Below, one piece after another: positions 1-12,050 of a stretch of DNA of 64,000 bases (its first letter is position 1; each line of letters begins with the position of its first letter). The notes beneath the pieces were generated by a model, which made no database searches, was not told the origin of the DNA, and saw nothing but the letters and a program-made list of their open reading frames with translations. Position numbers and translations under genes: made by a program. This stretch comes from Norana najaformis (Eukaryota; Annelida; Clitellata; Crassiclitellata; Hormogastridae): positions 25,930,953 through 25,994,952 of the forward strand of contig OZ029916.1 of the NCBI GenBank assembly GCA_964023275.1, written 5' to 3'.

Positions 1-1234
1 AAATAAAACAGTAAGCGTTTTGCTTACTTTGCTTTATATTTGGAAACAGTTAAAGTATTGTGTGCAGGCAGGGATGTAGTCTGAGTCTTGAAATCTCGAT
101 GTCTCTGTCGCTGTATATAACTGACGTCATTTCTCAGATATGTCCGTCTTGAGGCAGGACATCTTGGGTCTTGTCTCAGTTTTGGGCAGGACGTTTTGGT
201 CTTGCCGGTTGAGGTCTCGTGGACAAGTCTTGAGATTGTGACAAGTTGAAAAAATTGCAAGCCATTGGTACAACCATGTGTAGGACATTATAGCCAGAAA
301 TAAGTTCATTACACTGCTATCATAACGGTAGTTAATTTATGAGTTTTTGAATGCAGTCCACGATTGTGCATTTCAGCTTATAGCATCTCATTCTCAATAC
401 ACTGTAACATCTTCCTGTTTCCTTAACAGTATTCGGCCATCTTAACTTAATGGCTATGCAGTAGCAATCCTCAGCACATTGCCAGCAACACTATCATTCC
501 GAATGACTAGATTTACCTTGTACATTTATCCAAGACCTTGTAGCCCATGTGGACTCTCTATTTTACTAAGCGATATGCAGTTTCACTCTGTACTATGTAT
601 CACCGTGGACTCTTTATGATGTGTTATATATCATCTGTGGAAATAAAAAGTGGGCACTCACGTGAAACTAATATGACACTACTCTGTTGTAATGTGCTTT
701 TAATTGCAACACATATCATTTAAATTTATACTTTTTAAAAGGTTTCATGACTTTTATTTAACTTTTTATTAATTACAAATTTGAGTGTATATTTTTAAAA
801 TTGAAGTCAACAGTTAGGCATATTACAAGGATGCTGAAAATACATGCATGTAGACAGTCCCAAGTGGGCTATATGCTAATGCATAAATGCCGAGAAATTC
901 AATGTATTCCTGTAACAGCAACTGGGCAATCTGCGGTTCTAAAAGCTTGTCTCTCAACATCTGCGTGTTACCAGTCTTTTACTGTATTTAAACTCACTCC
1001 TTATTCCTTGGTTTTATCACTACTGGTTGCCTTTCTTTGATTATATCTAAAACTAGAACTGTTCTTAGTGAACGAGCTTTTTTTGGTTGCTGGATCTAAA
1101 TTTTGGAACGTTCTCCCTGTATCTGTTCACTCTGCTCAGTCGCTTCTGTCATTTGTTCTCAACTGTTATAGTATTAGAGGAAGGTGTTCTAACTCAGCAT
1201 TATATATTAATTTCAGTGTTTTGTTATTTGTTAG
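1..1234 (+). other. Intronic DNA upstream of the first visible cd2bp2 exon
   Basis: No coding exon is visible here. The cd2bp2 reading frame is closed by a TAG at 1232-1234, so the exon must begin after it, and earlier exons lie outside the window. Apart from a LINE remnant near 1060-1175 the stretch is AT-rich and featureless. Confidence 0.6.
1060..1175 (+). repeat. Remnant of a CR1-like LINE reverse transcriptase C-terminus
   Basis: The plus-strand translation contains GSKFWNVLPVSVHSAQSLLSF. It resembles the conserved end of CR1/L2-type proteins (W-N-S-L-P, then a Lys/Leu-rich tail), which recurs at 35814-35999 and 49861-49950 in this window. It is short and decayed, so the family cannot be fixed. 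Confidence 0.5.
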
Positions 1235-1862
1235 AAAGATATTCACGATAACTGGATTGATGAAGTGGACTGGTCCAAAGTGAAAGAAACAGAAAAGCTA
1301 GCTGAGAAACGACGAAATGCCGAGGTGAAAGAAAAAGAGCCAGATGAAATTGTTGATGAAACAGAGGTCTATCGACAGATGCTGGCATTGATGAAGCCTG
1401 GCGAAACAGTGCAAAGTGCAATACGTCGGCTGGGAGGTGGTAGTAAAAAGAATTCCAGTTCAACCAGAAATAAGCTAGGACAAGGCCAGGGATGGAGGCA
1501 GAAGCGAAGCAGAGTTGAAGGAAATTCAGACAGTGCTGAAACAGGCCAGCCATCGCAGCAAAAAAGACGAAAGATCGAGGGAGATTCAAAGGAAGCCAAA
1601 ACAGTAAACATGTCAAGTGATTCTTCGAAAGAAGATATGCTCAAAATGATTGGCTATGCGGATGCAATTGTAAGCAACGGGAATATGACCATATACAGTG
1701 ACACATTTGAAGGGCTCAGCTACAAGGTAAAGGTGAAGGATGAGCAGAGTCAACCTGTAAAGGAAGTTTGCTCTGGCTTTGACATGTTTGGAGATGAGCC
1801 TCTGCCGGTAACAACAACTGTGAATAAAAGCACAACAGAAACAGAATCATCGATCAAGCCCG
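1235..1862 (+). CDS. cd2bp2: cd2bp2 penultimate exon
   Basis: The acceptor is TTATTTGTTAG ending at 1234, and the frame is closed immediately upstream. The exon encodes the conserved D-N-W-I-D-E-V-D-W block and the basic, Ser-rich linker. It ends in phase 1 after CCC G, before GCAAGT. An alternative end at 1937, before GTAAAG, keeps the same phase. Confidence 0.8.
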
Positions 1863-3464
1863 GCAAGTTTATGCTCAGCCTTCTGTTTACACCTTCGTAT
1901 TATAAAAATCTTATGCCCTACTTTACAGTCGCCGTAGGTAAAGAAATGTTCACTATGGAACATGAAATGGTCTTGGTGGACTGTCAAGATGTATACTGGG
2001 TAGTACCAGGTATATGTGGGTGACCACTTGGTATGTGCACATTGTTCATACACTGGTAATGCATTGAAGTTAAGCAGCATCCAGCTTTGTTGTTAATAGT
2101 TGGGTGGGTTAACTTACATGTGATACCATACCACCATGCATTCACTCAGCTCTCTGTCCTTTACTAGTCGATAAATGTGTCCCAAAGCAAGTAGAGAGTT
2201 AGAAATGTTCTGTCATTGGATTTCTATGATCATATTGTGCCTCAGCCAAATGATCTTTTGACCTCAGAATCATGCTTCTGAGGAGTTTCTGTAGAGACAT
2301 GTAACAAGTGTGTTACCTTTATAGTAGTTTAAGGACAATTTTTATAAGCTGTCATGACAAATGTTTTTTCTGTGCAGTGTTCATTCTTTTAGTAGATCAT
2401 GGCACAAGGTACTATTATTATTATTATTTATTTATTTATTAACTTTTTTGCATGTCTGATGACAAGGCATCAACTGATGGCACACCAAAACCAAGCTGCA
2501 GTCAGGTCATTATCACGAAGATCAGTCCACGTCTTCAGACAGGCAGCCTATGATGGAGAAGCAACTTGAAAAAGGTAAGTCTTAATCTGAGAAGGAAATG
2601 ACATAAGCGACTGAGCAAACTGAACAGATACAAAGAGAAAGATCCAAAACTTAGGTCCAGCAACCGAAAAAGCTCATTCGGAACAGGGATTGGAACAATG
2701 TACGGTGTGAAACCAAGCAACATAGTGGAGCAGCCATAACCACAGTAACATTAAATCAGCCATCACTGACAAAAATTAAAAAACAAGGAAAAAAGGCACA
2801 GGAAGTCAACAAAAGGCATGACCTAAAAAGAAAAGAACAGTTCTTCAGTTCATATGTGACTTGTGAAAACAGATAATTAAAAAAGTATGCCAACCATGTT
2901 AGCATGGACCTAAAACCCCAAATTTAAGAGAATAAGGAGGAGCTTGCTGAGCCCATCTAAGCCATGAAGGTCTAAGTCATGAAGCACAGAAAGCACAGGT
3001 CATCCAATGACATGCAAATCAACATGAAGAAGAAATAAATAAAAACTGATCTCAGTACCAAAAAAAGATTAAATTAGCCAAAAAATAAAAATTTTAAGAC
3101 CAAAATTGATAACTTAGCTGTTAAAAATGACAAAATTTATGTAGAACTGCAATAAGAAATTAAAATCAATATACCCTGTAGACTGCATCTTGCACCCATG
3201 GCAGCATTAACTGTAGATTACCATTGTTACATTACATCAGTCTGTTTGGTTTCAGAAGAGAAGTCTGATGATGGCAAGATCATGTGGGAGTACAAATGGA
3301 AAAACAAACCAGACGAAGAAATACATGGACCCTATACAAGCCAGCAGATGTTGGACTGGACCAGCGAGGGTTATTTTGCCAAAGGCGTCTACGTTCGGAA
3401 ACTGAACAACAAAGATTCGCAATTCTACACGTCCAAAAGAATTGACTTTGATCTGTATGTCTAG
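1235..3464 (+). CDS. cd2bp2: CD2 antigen cytoplasmic tail-binding protein 2 homologue (U5-52K), 3' part, two exons
   Basis: Exons 1235-1862 and 3256-3464 join in phase 1 and give 278 residues to a stop at 3462-3464; the N-terminal exons lie upstream of the window. CD2BP2 (yeast Lin1/Snu40) binds the U5 snRNP in the nucleus, and its GYF domain binds proline-rich peptides such as those of SmB and PRPF6. The exon opens with [13 protein letters not shown], like the family's conserved D-S-W-L-D-N-I-D-W block. A helical [15 protein letters not shown] segment follows, then a Lys/Arg/Ser-rich linker. The last exon is the GYF domain (WEYKWKN, HGPYTS, SEGYF) and ends in the family signature KRIDFDLY. 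The joining intron seems to start with GC at 1863-1864. A GT at 1938 is also in phase but would insert about 25 mostly hydrophobic residues. Confidence 0.9.
2455..2730 (-). repeat. Decayed LINE 3' region in the cd2bp2 intron
   Basis: The intron 1863-3255 holds a block beginning near GGCATCAACTGATGG. It is like the tails of the CR1-type elements at 7620, 35720 and 62400 (short words around GGCATCAACTGATGG and AGGCGTCAGTCGATGG). A minus-strand translation then contains [15 protein letters not shown]. The rest of the intron is A-rich with nothing recognisable. Confidence 0.45.
3256..3464 (+). CDS. cd2bp2: cd2bp2 last coding exon (GYF domain)
   Basis: The acceptor is GTTTGGTTTCAG at 3244-3255. 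The first two bases complete a Glu codon with the G at 1862. The exon encodes MWEYKWKN, then GPYTSQQM, W-x-x-x-G-Y-F and the terminal DFDLYV, followed by TAG. Confidence 0.92.
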
Positions 3465-3641
3465 TGCAGACAGCTTCCCTTTCCTCTCTTACAATGCATC
3501 CTCTTGACCCTATTAGAGTTAAAAGCGCTAACTGAATAATGGAGTATTATAGCAGAACTCTGGAAAACTGTACAGTGGTCCAGTCCAGTAAGACATGAGC
3601 AGCTTTGATGCATAGATTATATGCAGTCTGGAATATATTAC

Positions 3642-3647
3642 AATAAA
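3642..3647 (+). terminator. cd2bp2: Candidate poly(A) signal for cd2bp2
   Basis: AATAAA lies 178 bases past the cd2bp2 stop. Between this and the gpatch3 stop (3465-4310) I see only presumptive 3' UTR of the two convergent genes. Confidence 0.4.
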
Positions 3648-4242
3648 AAAATACAGGAAGAACAAATGGCATAAGAAAACAGATACAGAAGAGAAAATAA
3701 TGAAAGCAGTCAACTTTTTTTGTAATTCTATTAGCAGTTTATGTATCTGTGTTCAGCTTGAAAGAACTTGTCAATTACTTCAGGTGGTGCTACAAAAGGA
3801 AGTATAGCATCCTGTACCAAAAACCAAGACTTAATCTGTTCTGGTATTAACATATTTTGGTTCTGTGATTTTTCAAACAGGTTCTGAGATGCAGAAATGC
3901 TTTTGTTTACAAACCATGGATAGCTAGTTACAAGAGCACTTAGGTGGGGTTAACTACAGAACACATTTTACACTAGTGCATACCAAACAAATAAATGTAC
4001 CTGGCAAGAAATCATTAGATGGTATGCAGTGGCTTCCAGTGTAAGGTAATGAGATGAAATACTGCTAAAATTTGTGATCACCTACTGTAGTTACTGCACT
4101 GTTTAGCAACCTACTTTCTATACATGGAGTTAAGTCCCTTACTTCTTTTAGGTGATTAATGTTACCTTTCTACCTTGAAAATTAATGCTTAGCTTGTTTT
4201 TGTAATGTGAACAAAACTGGTTTTGCATCATTATCGACAGAC

Positions 4243-4248
4243 TTTATT
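4243..4248 (-). terminator. gpatch3: Candidate poly(A) signal for gpatch3
   Basis: TTTATT on the plus strand reads AATAAA on the gpatch3 strand, 63 bases beyond its stop codon at 4311-4313. Confidence 0.4.
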
Positions 4249-4310
4249 ACAGACAGTCCCCTAAATATGCAGCTTGCAAATGTTCACTCCCTAAAAACCA
4301 CCAGTCGAAA

Positions 4311-4548
4311 CTATACAGTTGGGGGAAGTGACTTTTGGTCTTTTGGAACTTGTGTCGACTTGATGAATCGAATTCCATCTCGATATTTAAGATTGTATGG
4401 TTCCGGTCGCTGTAACAGTGTTTCCTCTGCATCTTTCGTCTGTGGAGAATCATATACTGATGATAAGTGATACAGACTGTCATCAACTTGTCGTTTGCGT
4501 TTGGCAGGAGGGACTGTAAATCTGTTCATCAGTTTTTCACCACGGTAG
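4311..4548 (-). CDS. gpatch3: gpatch3 coding exon 5 (C-terminus)
   Basis: The acceptor on the minus strand is TTTCTTTGACAG. The exon starts in phase 2, completing Gly-Tyr of RGFGYRGEKL. It encodes a Lys/Arg patch and the conserved SSVYDSPQTKDAEETLLQR block, then ends in TAG-type stop at 4311. Confidence 0.88.
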
Positions 4549-7500
4549 CTGTCAAAGAAAACAAACCATTTTAATAATAAACACCAGACAAGCCAGTTTA
4601 AATCTGATCGTAAATTCTACAGGGTTGGACTGCATTTCTGGCATATGAGTGCAAAGACGGAAATGAAATCTAGATGATCACACTGAAATAGTTACAAGCC
4701 TTTTGGTGGTCGACTACTAATGCATCAGCCTTTCCCCTTTGTCAGATTCAAATCTCTGCATGATGTGATGTGCTGTAGAGCCATGCATCTTACAAGGAAA
4801 GGTTGCTGAGATGCTAAACTGCTGTTGCTACATTTATTGAACTGCATGCAGCTGCACAGAGAAACCTAGAAGTAGCTTTCAGCTTATGGTGATATATATA
4901 AACTGTCATCGTTACCAGTACGTTACATTTTAATTACAGCCGGACAATCAGCCCGAAAACTACAATGAAAAACACTTAACTAGAAAATGTTTAACACAAA
5001 ATATGGGTAACACAAAAAGCAGTCTGTTCCAGTACCAGTGGTTTCAAATGTAAATTAATTCCTGTATCACAAAACTGATAACATGAAAATATTGCTTAAC
5101 ACAAAAAAATGTGTTGGTACCACTGAAGAAAATGCAATACAAAACCTTGTATAACAAGAAATGATTTCTTTTCAACATCTGGCTCCTTTCATCCAACATG
5201 AACAGTTGTATTTTGTTTTGCTTTCAGGTCTAGGCTTGGAGTACGCTGGTGGTGGTTAAGATATGCCATGACATTTTTGGGCTACTTTTATTACATTGCC
5301 AACTCTCAACATCAATGATAACCATCGCATTCATTGAGGATACTTATTATATTGCATAGCATTAGATGTACTAACCTACATAGATAACTACACTAGATAT
5401 TTGCCACTTGTTGTGGCAGATGTCAACGGAATCTGGACTAATATAGTGGCAGAGTGATACATATTAGTAAGAAAGGCTTAAGATTTCATCGTATAATTGC
5501 ACGAAATATGGCTTTGGCTTTCACCTCAGTGACCTGGGTTAGACATGGATTATATTGCTAACCTTGTCACAAGTACTGTGGCCATCATCATAATACATGT
5601 ATGAGCACCTCCTTAATTCCAGTATGGCGTATACAACTCTGGTAGGTTTTGATCAACTTGGGCGATCAGATGTTAACACAAAATTCGGTTAACAAGAATG
5701 TTCACACTAGTCCCCTACATTTTGTGTTAAACGATTTGCACTGTGTGCCTTTGAGGATTTGTAGATGGAGGCACATAATACAAGTTTGATTACCTTACCT
5801 TCCCTGAAAACCACATGCAATGCAAACAGCACAAGAGATAGTAAGTAGCATGTAATGAGAGTTTCAAAAGCAATTTCATTGCACCTGGATGGTGTACTAG
5901 AACATACCCAAATCCTCGCTTGTCATTTGGCTTTTGGCCTTCATTGTCCAGTGCATCTGCCATCCCATGGACACTTGAACCAAGTCCCTGTCCATCCACC
6001 CATCCTTGTCTTCTCATCACTTTTCGTCCAATACCCTGCAAAAAATATAATCATAAAACCAATCTAAATGGCTCAGCCATTGAGAAGTTTAACAAATGTT
6101 TAACAGAAGTTTAATAAATGGCTCAACCTGTAATTACTAGCTTAGACAATGACCAGTCAACATAAGCAAAAGTTAGAATCCAATAAAGGATATAGTGTTT
6201 TGGTAACAAAAATAAAAAACAACATTACAGATAAACCAATTTTGAGCTTGTGATATCTCAGTCAGTTCTTGACCTACAGATGTGATGTTAACATTTTTTA
6301 GCTTTTTATCTCCTCTTCCCAGCAATCAGTTCTCATTTCGAAACAAAAGGTTTGCGGTGCCCAAAGTTGCCCCAAACTGTAGTCCACCCTAATTTTTATA
6401 TGTTTTTATGCTTAAGCCATTATTTAAAAAAATGTCAGTGACAACATAAGTAGTTGGAGCAGAAAAAATCTGCATAAATCAATGCCAGATAAAGACAAAA
6501 CTCAAAAGGAATTTTGAAAATATTTGGAGTAAATGAACGAGATAAAATTTTTTAGTATTTACACTGTAATTTAAAAAATCAACAAAATATAACGCAATGC
6601 ATAAAAAGAAATTTTGAACTTATCTTGGTCAGTTTTTGATGTACAGAAACAAGGTTAACATCATTCTTTAGCATTTTATCCCTTCCTGTAATCTATCCAA
6701 TTTTTGGGGAAAAAAAATAAAATTGGGGTACCAAAGTTGCCCACCCCAACCCAAACACATGCACAGCAAAATGACCACAACTAGAGCTGTTGATTAGTCG
6801 CTGTTAATGTGTGCAATTAACACGTTACAATTTTTGCGATGAAAATTTTTAGTGCAACGATTAATGCGTTAAAAACATTTTTTCTTTCTTGCTTTGAGCG
6901 CTTGTCGACCAAACTTAGTGCAATAAAAATTCATCTAGAAAGTATTCAGTGCTTGCCCAAGTCGACATTCATGATATCTGTGGTTGTATTGTTTTCAGTT
7001 CTTTTGCACGGTTTCGTCCATTGTGTAAATTCGGTTGATATGTTAAGTTCGACTGTTACAAATTAGGTCTTAACTAAAGAATGGAGTCAAACAATATCAG
7101 GCAGACAGTTTAGTTTTAAAACAGATGACACAGTTGTTAATAAGTATTGCAAAAATTGCTGGAAGCAGACACAGCTATTTCCTAAGATTCAGATCCTACC
7201 TTAGTGTGACGTTCAAACTTTCCAATAGTGATGCCTGACAATTCTTCATCATCAGAATCAAGTCCTTGTTCCCACCGCATGTCCCTGCGCATCTGCACAA
7301 AGTCTCGTGCATCTTTATCACCACTTCCCCTTTCGTAATATTCGCTCATGTCAATGTCCCAGTCATCTACGTCTTTCTCTTCTTCATCTGATAACATGTG
7401 AAAAAGTTAGTAAGTTAACATCAGTCAACATCAGGTTTATAGATATTAGCAATCTCCGAGTCAGAAAATCATGACTAAATCACTAGAGCACAATGATGCA

Positions 7501-10097
7501 TGTTGGTAAATCAACTTTATGCAAAGATTTAAGATTGAAAATAAAATATGTCCTCAGGTAAGAGACTTTAATAAAACTAATACTGCATAAGCTCTACTAT
7601 ACACTAATCTAATCTAATGAATTCTATAGCACCATTATCATAATGTCCAAGGCATCAATCAGTGGTCCCCTCAAGTGAAATCGTAATCAAAATCATAATC
7701 CGTTGGAGAAGCCGGGCTGAATTCCAATAGGTATTAACACTTTACTAATTAGTAATAATGTCCTAATATTTTTGCTAATAATACTGAATGGCATTGTTAG
7801 TTAAATCAAGTTCTGGTTCAATTCACACTGCATAAGCTTGAGTTTACAATAATTTTAGTCTAATAATTATTTCTAACAATTTTGCTATTAATATTCACCT
7901 CCCACCCTGGGTGGCTGCCTGGCTCTGTGGCGAGTATGCTGGCAAGCACACTTTAAGTTATGTTGAGACCAGTCAGTAATTAAATAGGTGACAAAATGTG
8001 GAATACCAAGCCATTTTGTGTCCTTTCAACCCTCCATCCTTTAGCATTAAGTAACCAAATAGCACCAGTTGGGAGGTTAAACAAGGCATCCTTCTATTGA
8101 CCTGAACATAGTCATGTTTGCACTCTATCCAAAGGATCCTCTGACCTTGGGACCACATTTTTATGAAAGTTTCAACCAGGCATGTAAACAGGTGTTTCAC
8201 CTTTATTGTTCTCTCTTCATCTTTTCTGTAATGCTATAATACCCCATGTGACCCCAAGAGGAAACATTACAAAAAGGTTCCAGAGTGATTACCTCCATCT
8301 TGCTGATCCCAGAACTGAGCATCAGTGTACCAGACGATTCCAGGTCCTCCCTTTTCCCAGACAATTTCCAGCTCTTCCTCATACAGCCGTTCTTTGTTAC
8401 GTTCCTGATTAGATGGGTCATCGTGCAATGCCTCATATCTCTCCCATTCCTCACAGTCATCTGCATCTACTTCTGTCTGCTCATCATCTTCATGTTCTTT
8501 CTTCTCCCCTCTGGCACTCGGTTCTCTGTTGGGTACCTTTGGTTTTTCTTTGACGGAGCCCTCTGGAAGAATGTCGTGACCCTCTCCACTTCGAATCTCT
8601 GCAAAATCTTTCTGCTTTCCTTCATGTACTTCATCACCATAGTCAAATGCAACATTACCATATCGTCGATTCGAGCGCATCTTTGGAAAAACAAGTCCAA
8701 GCTTCGATATAACTTTTGGAGGAAGTTGGCATCTCTGAATGAGCTGCATAAAGAAGCACGTTGGTGTCCCAACGTTTCCATTTGGCATGATTGCTGGAGG
8801 ATTCATTTCAGGAAGTCTAATGAGGTCATCATGCGTGAAAGTTTCTCTGTCTGGAGGGATTTTCTTCAGTTCTCCACGTGTCTTAAATCCATGTTTTGTG
8901 TCTTTTTTAACAGATAGATCCCAATCAATAAATTATGACTCGTGCAAAATTTAAGTTAAAACTACCATAGAATCAAAGAAACTTTATACAATAAAAATCC
9001 AACATAAACAAACAGGTGTGTGAATGTGCAATTTTAATAAGTAGGCAAATATCTAAAATTAAGTTGTGAATTGGAACCAACCACTTGTTGAAGACAGATG
9101 CAACAAACATAGGCTGAGCAGAGGTCAAGCCAAAGCAAAAGAGGCTAAAGTCAGACCCTGCAAGCAATGTTCCCTCTAATTTTCTTTCGGTGTTTGCAGG
9201 ACTGAGCATAATTACATTCTGGGTTCAGTTTATGGTTAGAAGAAGTTGACTAAGGCAAAATGTATGGAGGAAGTGTATACCAGTATAGGGATGGCCTGAT
9301 TCATTAAGGAAATTTATCTTCCAACCTAGGAAAGGAGTGTGATTTGTAAAGGCATGATAATAAGAGTAATCACAATGCGATTTGAAAAGGGAAGGGTCTA
9401 TAGCGAATCCTCGAAACCCTAACACCCGAAACAGAATTTCCACCAGATCCAGCTATCTATCTATCTATCCAGATATCTATTTTTACGTGAAAACAAAATT
9501 ATTTGCGCAAATCTAATCTATTGGGATATTTTTCTGGTATAATATTCAGGACTTTGACCAAATAGTCCATACTAAATTTCTGGATTTTCACTAATCTCGA
9601 TAGAAAAAATTGTTTTCGGGCATTGGTTTTATTTCGCATTTTCATCACTTTCGGGGGTTCTGGAAGACCCCAAGGGAAAATGGGAACTTTCTCCTCATAT
9701 TGTTAACATTGTTAGAGTGATTCTGTTATTCATGATTACAAAACTTACCTGTTGCTGGAGCTATTTTGATTTTTGAAACGAAACAAAGTGCGGCAATAGG
9801 CTCCCCTTTCTTATCCAACCAGTGTCTACGGTGGTACATTTTCAGTAGCCTTTCCAACCGGTCCAGTTTTAATCTGATGATACAGCAAGTCGTTTGACAT
9901 TTCACAGACGACTCAGGCCCTGTCTTTTCAGGGCGATGGCGAAAGTGAAAACAGTCAAATCCTTTCGATTCGATAAACTGTGAAAAGTAGTTTCTCAAGT
10001 GCGATGAATGATAAAAGGAAGGAATATTTGCCAGCAGGGCATAAACAACATCAGAATCATTCTTCTCCGCCATATTTTTGTTTATGGTAAACCGCAT
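4311..10097 (-). CDS. gpatch3: G-patch domain-containing protein 3, complete, five coding exons
   Basis: The exons in transcript order are 10097-9749, 8901-8293, 7387-7200, 6035-5908 and 4548-4311. They total 1512 nt, or 503 residues (human GPATCH3 is about 525), and all splice phases close. The N-terminal region shows the family's S-S-H-L-R-N-Y-F-S-Q-F and F-H-F-R-H-R-P-E-K blocks. The middle has MPNGNVGTP and SNRRYGNVAFDY, then an acidic stretch with EEWERYEALHDD and IVWYTDAQFWD. DDWDIDMSEYYERGSGDKDARD and FERHTKGIGRK lead into a G-patch near residues 383-428 (glycine pattern GWVDGQGLG and RGFGY). G-patch proteins typically contact DEAH helicases or RNA. Vertebrate GPATCH3 is nuclear and has been reported to dampen RIG-I-like receptor signalling; that role here is only inference. 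Translation may start at 10097 or at the second Met (10073), which fits the human N-terminus better. Confidence 0.95.
4549..5907 (-). other. gpatch3 intron 4
   Basis: The donor is GG|GTATGT and the acceptor TTTGACAG. The intron is AT-rich and holds several scattered TTAACACAAAA-like words (about 4990, 5090, 5670, 5725). No gene is visible. Confidence 0.6.
5908..6035 (-). CDS. gpatch3: gpatch3 coding exon 4 (G-patch)
   Basis: This 128-nt exon runs from TTTTTTGCAG|GGTATTGG to TTTGG|GTATGT. It encodes GIGRKVMRRQGW and GQGLGSSVHG through KRGFG, the core of the G-patch. Confidence 0.93.
6235..6765. repeat. Imperfect tandem duplication inside gpatch3 intron 3
   Basis: Two related segments, about 6240-6400 and 6610-6755, share the order: GGTCAG-like start, TAACAT then TTTTTAGC and TTTTATC, then a GGGTACCAAAGTTGCCC-like end. 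The copies have diverged clearly. The rest of the intron 6036-7199 shows no gene. Confidence 0.5.
7200..7387 (-). CDS. gpatch3: gpatch3 coding exon 3
   Basis: The acceptor is ATGTTATCAG and the donor AAG|GTAGGA. The exon encodes DDWDIDMSEYYERGSGDKD and the conserved FERHTK that joins the G-patch exon in phase 0. Confidence 0.92.
7600..7735 (-). repeat. CR1-like LINE 3' tail fragment
   Basis: TCTAATCTAATGAATTCTAT, then GCACCATTATCATAATG and GGCATCAATCAGTGGTC, match the order seen at 35690-35780 and 62362-62440. Only the terminal 130 bases or so are left. The surrounding intron (7388-8292) is otherwise unremarkable. Confidence 0.6.
8293..8901 (-). CDS. gpatch3: gpatch3 coding exon 2
   Basis: This 609-nt exon runs from acceptor TTAAAAAAG (a poor polypyrimidine tract, chosen because the phase and the H-G-F-K-T-R-G-E-L block fit) to donor GGAG|GTAATC. 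It encodes LPEMNPPAIMPNGNVGTP, the RRYGNV block, the acidic EEHEDDEQ-type stretch and WYTDAQFW. Confidence 0.85.
8902..9748 (-). other. gpatch3 intron 1
   Basis: The donor ACAG|GTAAGT is strong. The intron contains a short CTAT microsatellite near 9450-9470 and no visible gene. Confidence 0.6.
9749..10097 (-). CDS. gpatch3: gpatch3 coding exon 1 (N-terminus)
   Basis: The exon contains the start codon (10097 or 10073) and encodes HSSHLRNYFSQF and FRHRPEKTG, TCCIIRLK and YHRRHWLDKKGE, matching the GPATCH3 N-terminal region. It ends in phase 1 at ACAG|GTAAGT. Confidence 0.9.
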
Positions 10098-10218
10098 GTT
10101 TCCGGTTTAACTAAACACCAACACACAAACTGTGACCGTTCCGAGTATAATCGGTCACAATTCGGCAGTGGAGTCCAGTGGAATGCAGTCGAATTACTTT
10201 GTAAAATGTGTAGTCTCT

Positions 10219-10318
10219 ACATGTTTCTATAACGATCGCACGGCCTCTTCAATGAATTGATCTGGTGAGATCCTTCACTACCGATGCCCTTTTGAATGGG
10301 TGCCACTCCATTTAAACT
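10219..10318 (+). repeat. Short dispersed repeat, copy 1
   Basis: It contains TTCAATGAATTGATC and GTGAGATCCTTCA, then GAATG and CCATTTA. The same order occurs at 12051-12185 and, in part, at 21858-21955. The family is not recognised. Confidence 0.55.
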
Positions 10319-10862
10319 CTCCTTGAACGAACATCTCTACAATAAGGTACGTTTGTGATAGGTCCAACCTCTAAAAAATCTATATATAGAGTAAGAGAAA
10401 GTTGTGTAAAATTAACTGTATATCTGGTTTTAAAATTGAAACGTGGCGACACCTGTGACAGTCGCTCTCGCGCCGTAATGTGGCCACGGTCAGTCGCATT
10501 CATAGAGCTCGTGTTTTCTCCGTTTTTACATATTAGGCCAACGTTGCTAATATTTATTAGTACTTTGTATTATAGTTTTATATTTCTGACGCTCTTTGGA
10601 CTGCAAGGTTCTGGATAATTATTTATTCATCTTATTTCGTACGATATTTTGGCGTGTTTTAAGAAGGTATTAAGGAGATAAGTGCGATTTCAGACGTACA
10701 ATGTAGTCCTATCTCAACCTAACCAACTGCTGAGTCTGCTTTGGTTAGCGCTTTCGCTGACCACCTGTTCTGCGTGCCTATCAACTCATTAATAGCCGCA
10801 TGAGCTAGTGCATCGCTTTGTCTGTCAGGGTTCTGGATCACGCGCAAACACAGCCGCATCGT

Positions 10863-11078
10863 AATCGTAATTCCGAAACTTCTACAGCGCCCAAAGAAAG
10901 CCACGTCGCAGGGACCAGTTTATTCACAGGCGCTCAGTCAAAACAAAATCGATAGGCAAAAGGGTTCGGTTCCAAGTCAAGATCCAAAACTCAGACGGAG
11001 AGACAGCGTGGCAGCTATGGGGGATGGTGTATGGGGTTGGAGAGGAGAGAGAGATAAGAGGAAGAAGGGGTGTCAAGA
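10863..11078 (-). repeat. SINE-like short element, copy 1
   Basis: Sequence from CGTAATCGTAATTCCG to GAAGAAGGGGTG closely follows 63722-63936, including TTATTCACAGGCGCTCAGTC and ATCGATAGGCAAAAGGGTTC. On the minus strand it ends GGGCGCTGTAGAA plus an ATTACGATTACG tail. I saw no clear target-site duplication around this copy. Confidence 0.7.
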
Positions 11079-12050
11079 TAGGATCTGTGAAAGAGGAATG
11101 CCGCATGTCCATCAGCCGTCCAGGCCCGCTGCACTGCGCCACTCATAACGTATGTTCTCTGTCCAATAACCTAGAGACCTTTTAACAGTTTTTGCCACAC
11201 TTGGACATTCCTGCCATGTGCCTGACCGAGACATGGCTCAAAGTCACTTCCCAGCCAGCCAAATTAGTGTACCAAGGGAACATGGTATTAAGTTTTTGTT
11301 GCAGGAAATCATAATCACATTTAAAATAAAATTACGTAGAAAGTGAAATTCTATATAAAGACTTGGGGTTTGGTAGCCAACACGACAAGGAATATAGCCT
11401 AATCCTAGACATGCAAAGAACTCATTTTGACCCTTTTCGCGTCTACTTATCTGCTGAGCGCGTCACTTACAATTAACTTTTTCGATTTTATGAGGGTTTT
11501 CGCAGCTCACACAATTATTTTATATAATATTATCGTATGTGTGAGACGAGAAAGTAAATAAAGGTGTTAACATGACGAAATCTTTTATTAGGCGAAAAAC
11601 GAACAGTTACTGTAATGATCTGTGTAACCTCTCCCCCCATCCAAAGATCACAGTCAATTGCCTTCAGAGGCAAATTTACTCACGATGGACCATCAGGCTT
11701 CACGTGTTTGTCCTATACAGTAATATTATCACGAAATGTAGGCTATGGAAAACGATCAACGTAGCTTCAAAGAGACCTATACAGAGAATGCGATATGCCG
11801 CGAAGGCGGCTGAAATCTCTTTTAATTTAGGCCTGATATATAATTTAATATAGTGTAGACCTTTGATATACAATTACATTACAATACCAACTTACAATAT
11901 ATAGCACCAGGTGTTATTGTACGTCCATTTAGCTAATTAGGTTAAGTGTAATGAAACTAAACAGCAACTTGCATATATATACACACGTGTATATATAATA
12001 TACACATATATGCCTATATATATATCACTAATACAACGTCTGTATTTAAA

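Noticed and set aside
4207-4470. 87-residue plus-strand frame
   Set aside because: Antisense to the last gpatch3 exon.
8285-8917. 210-residue plus-strand frame
   Set aside because: It is antisense to gpatch3 coding exon 2, whose conservation is clear on the minus strand.
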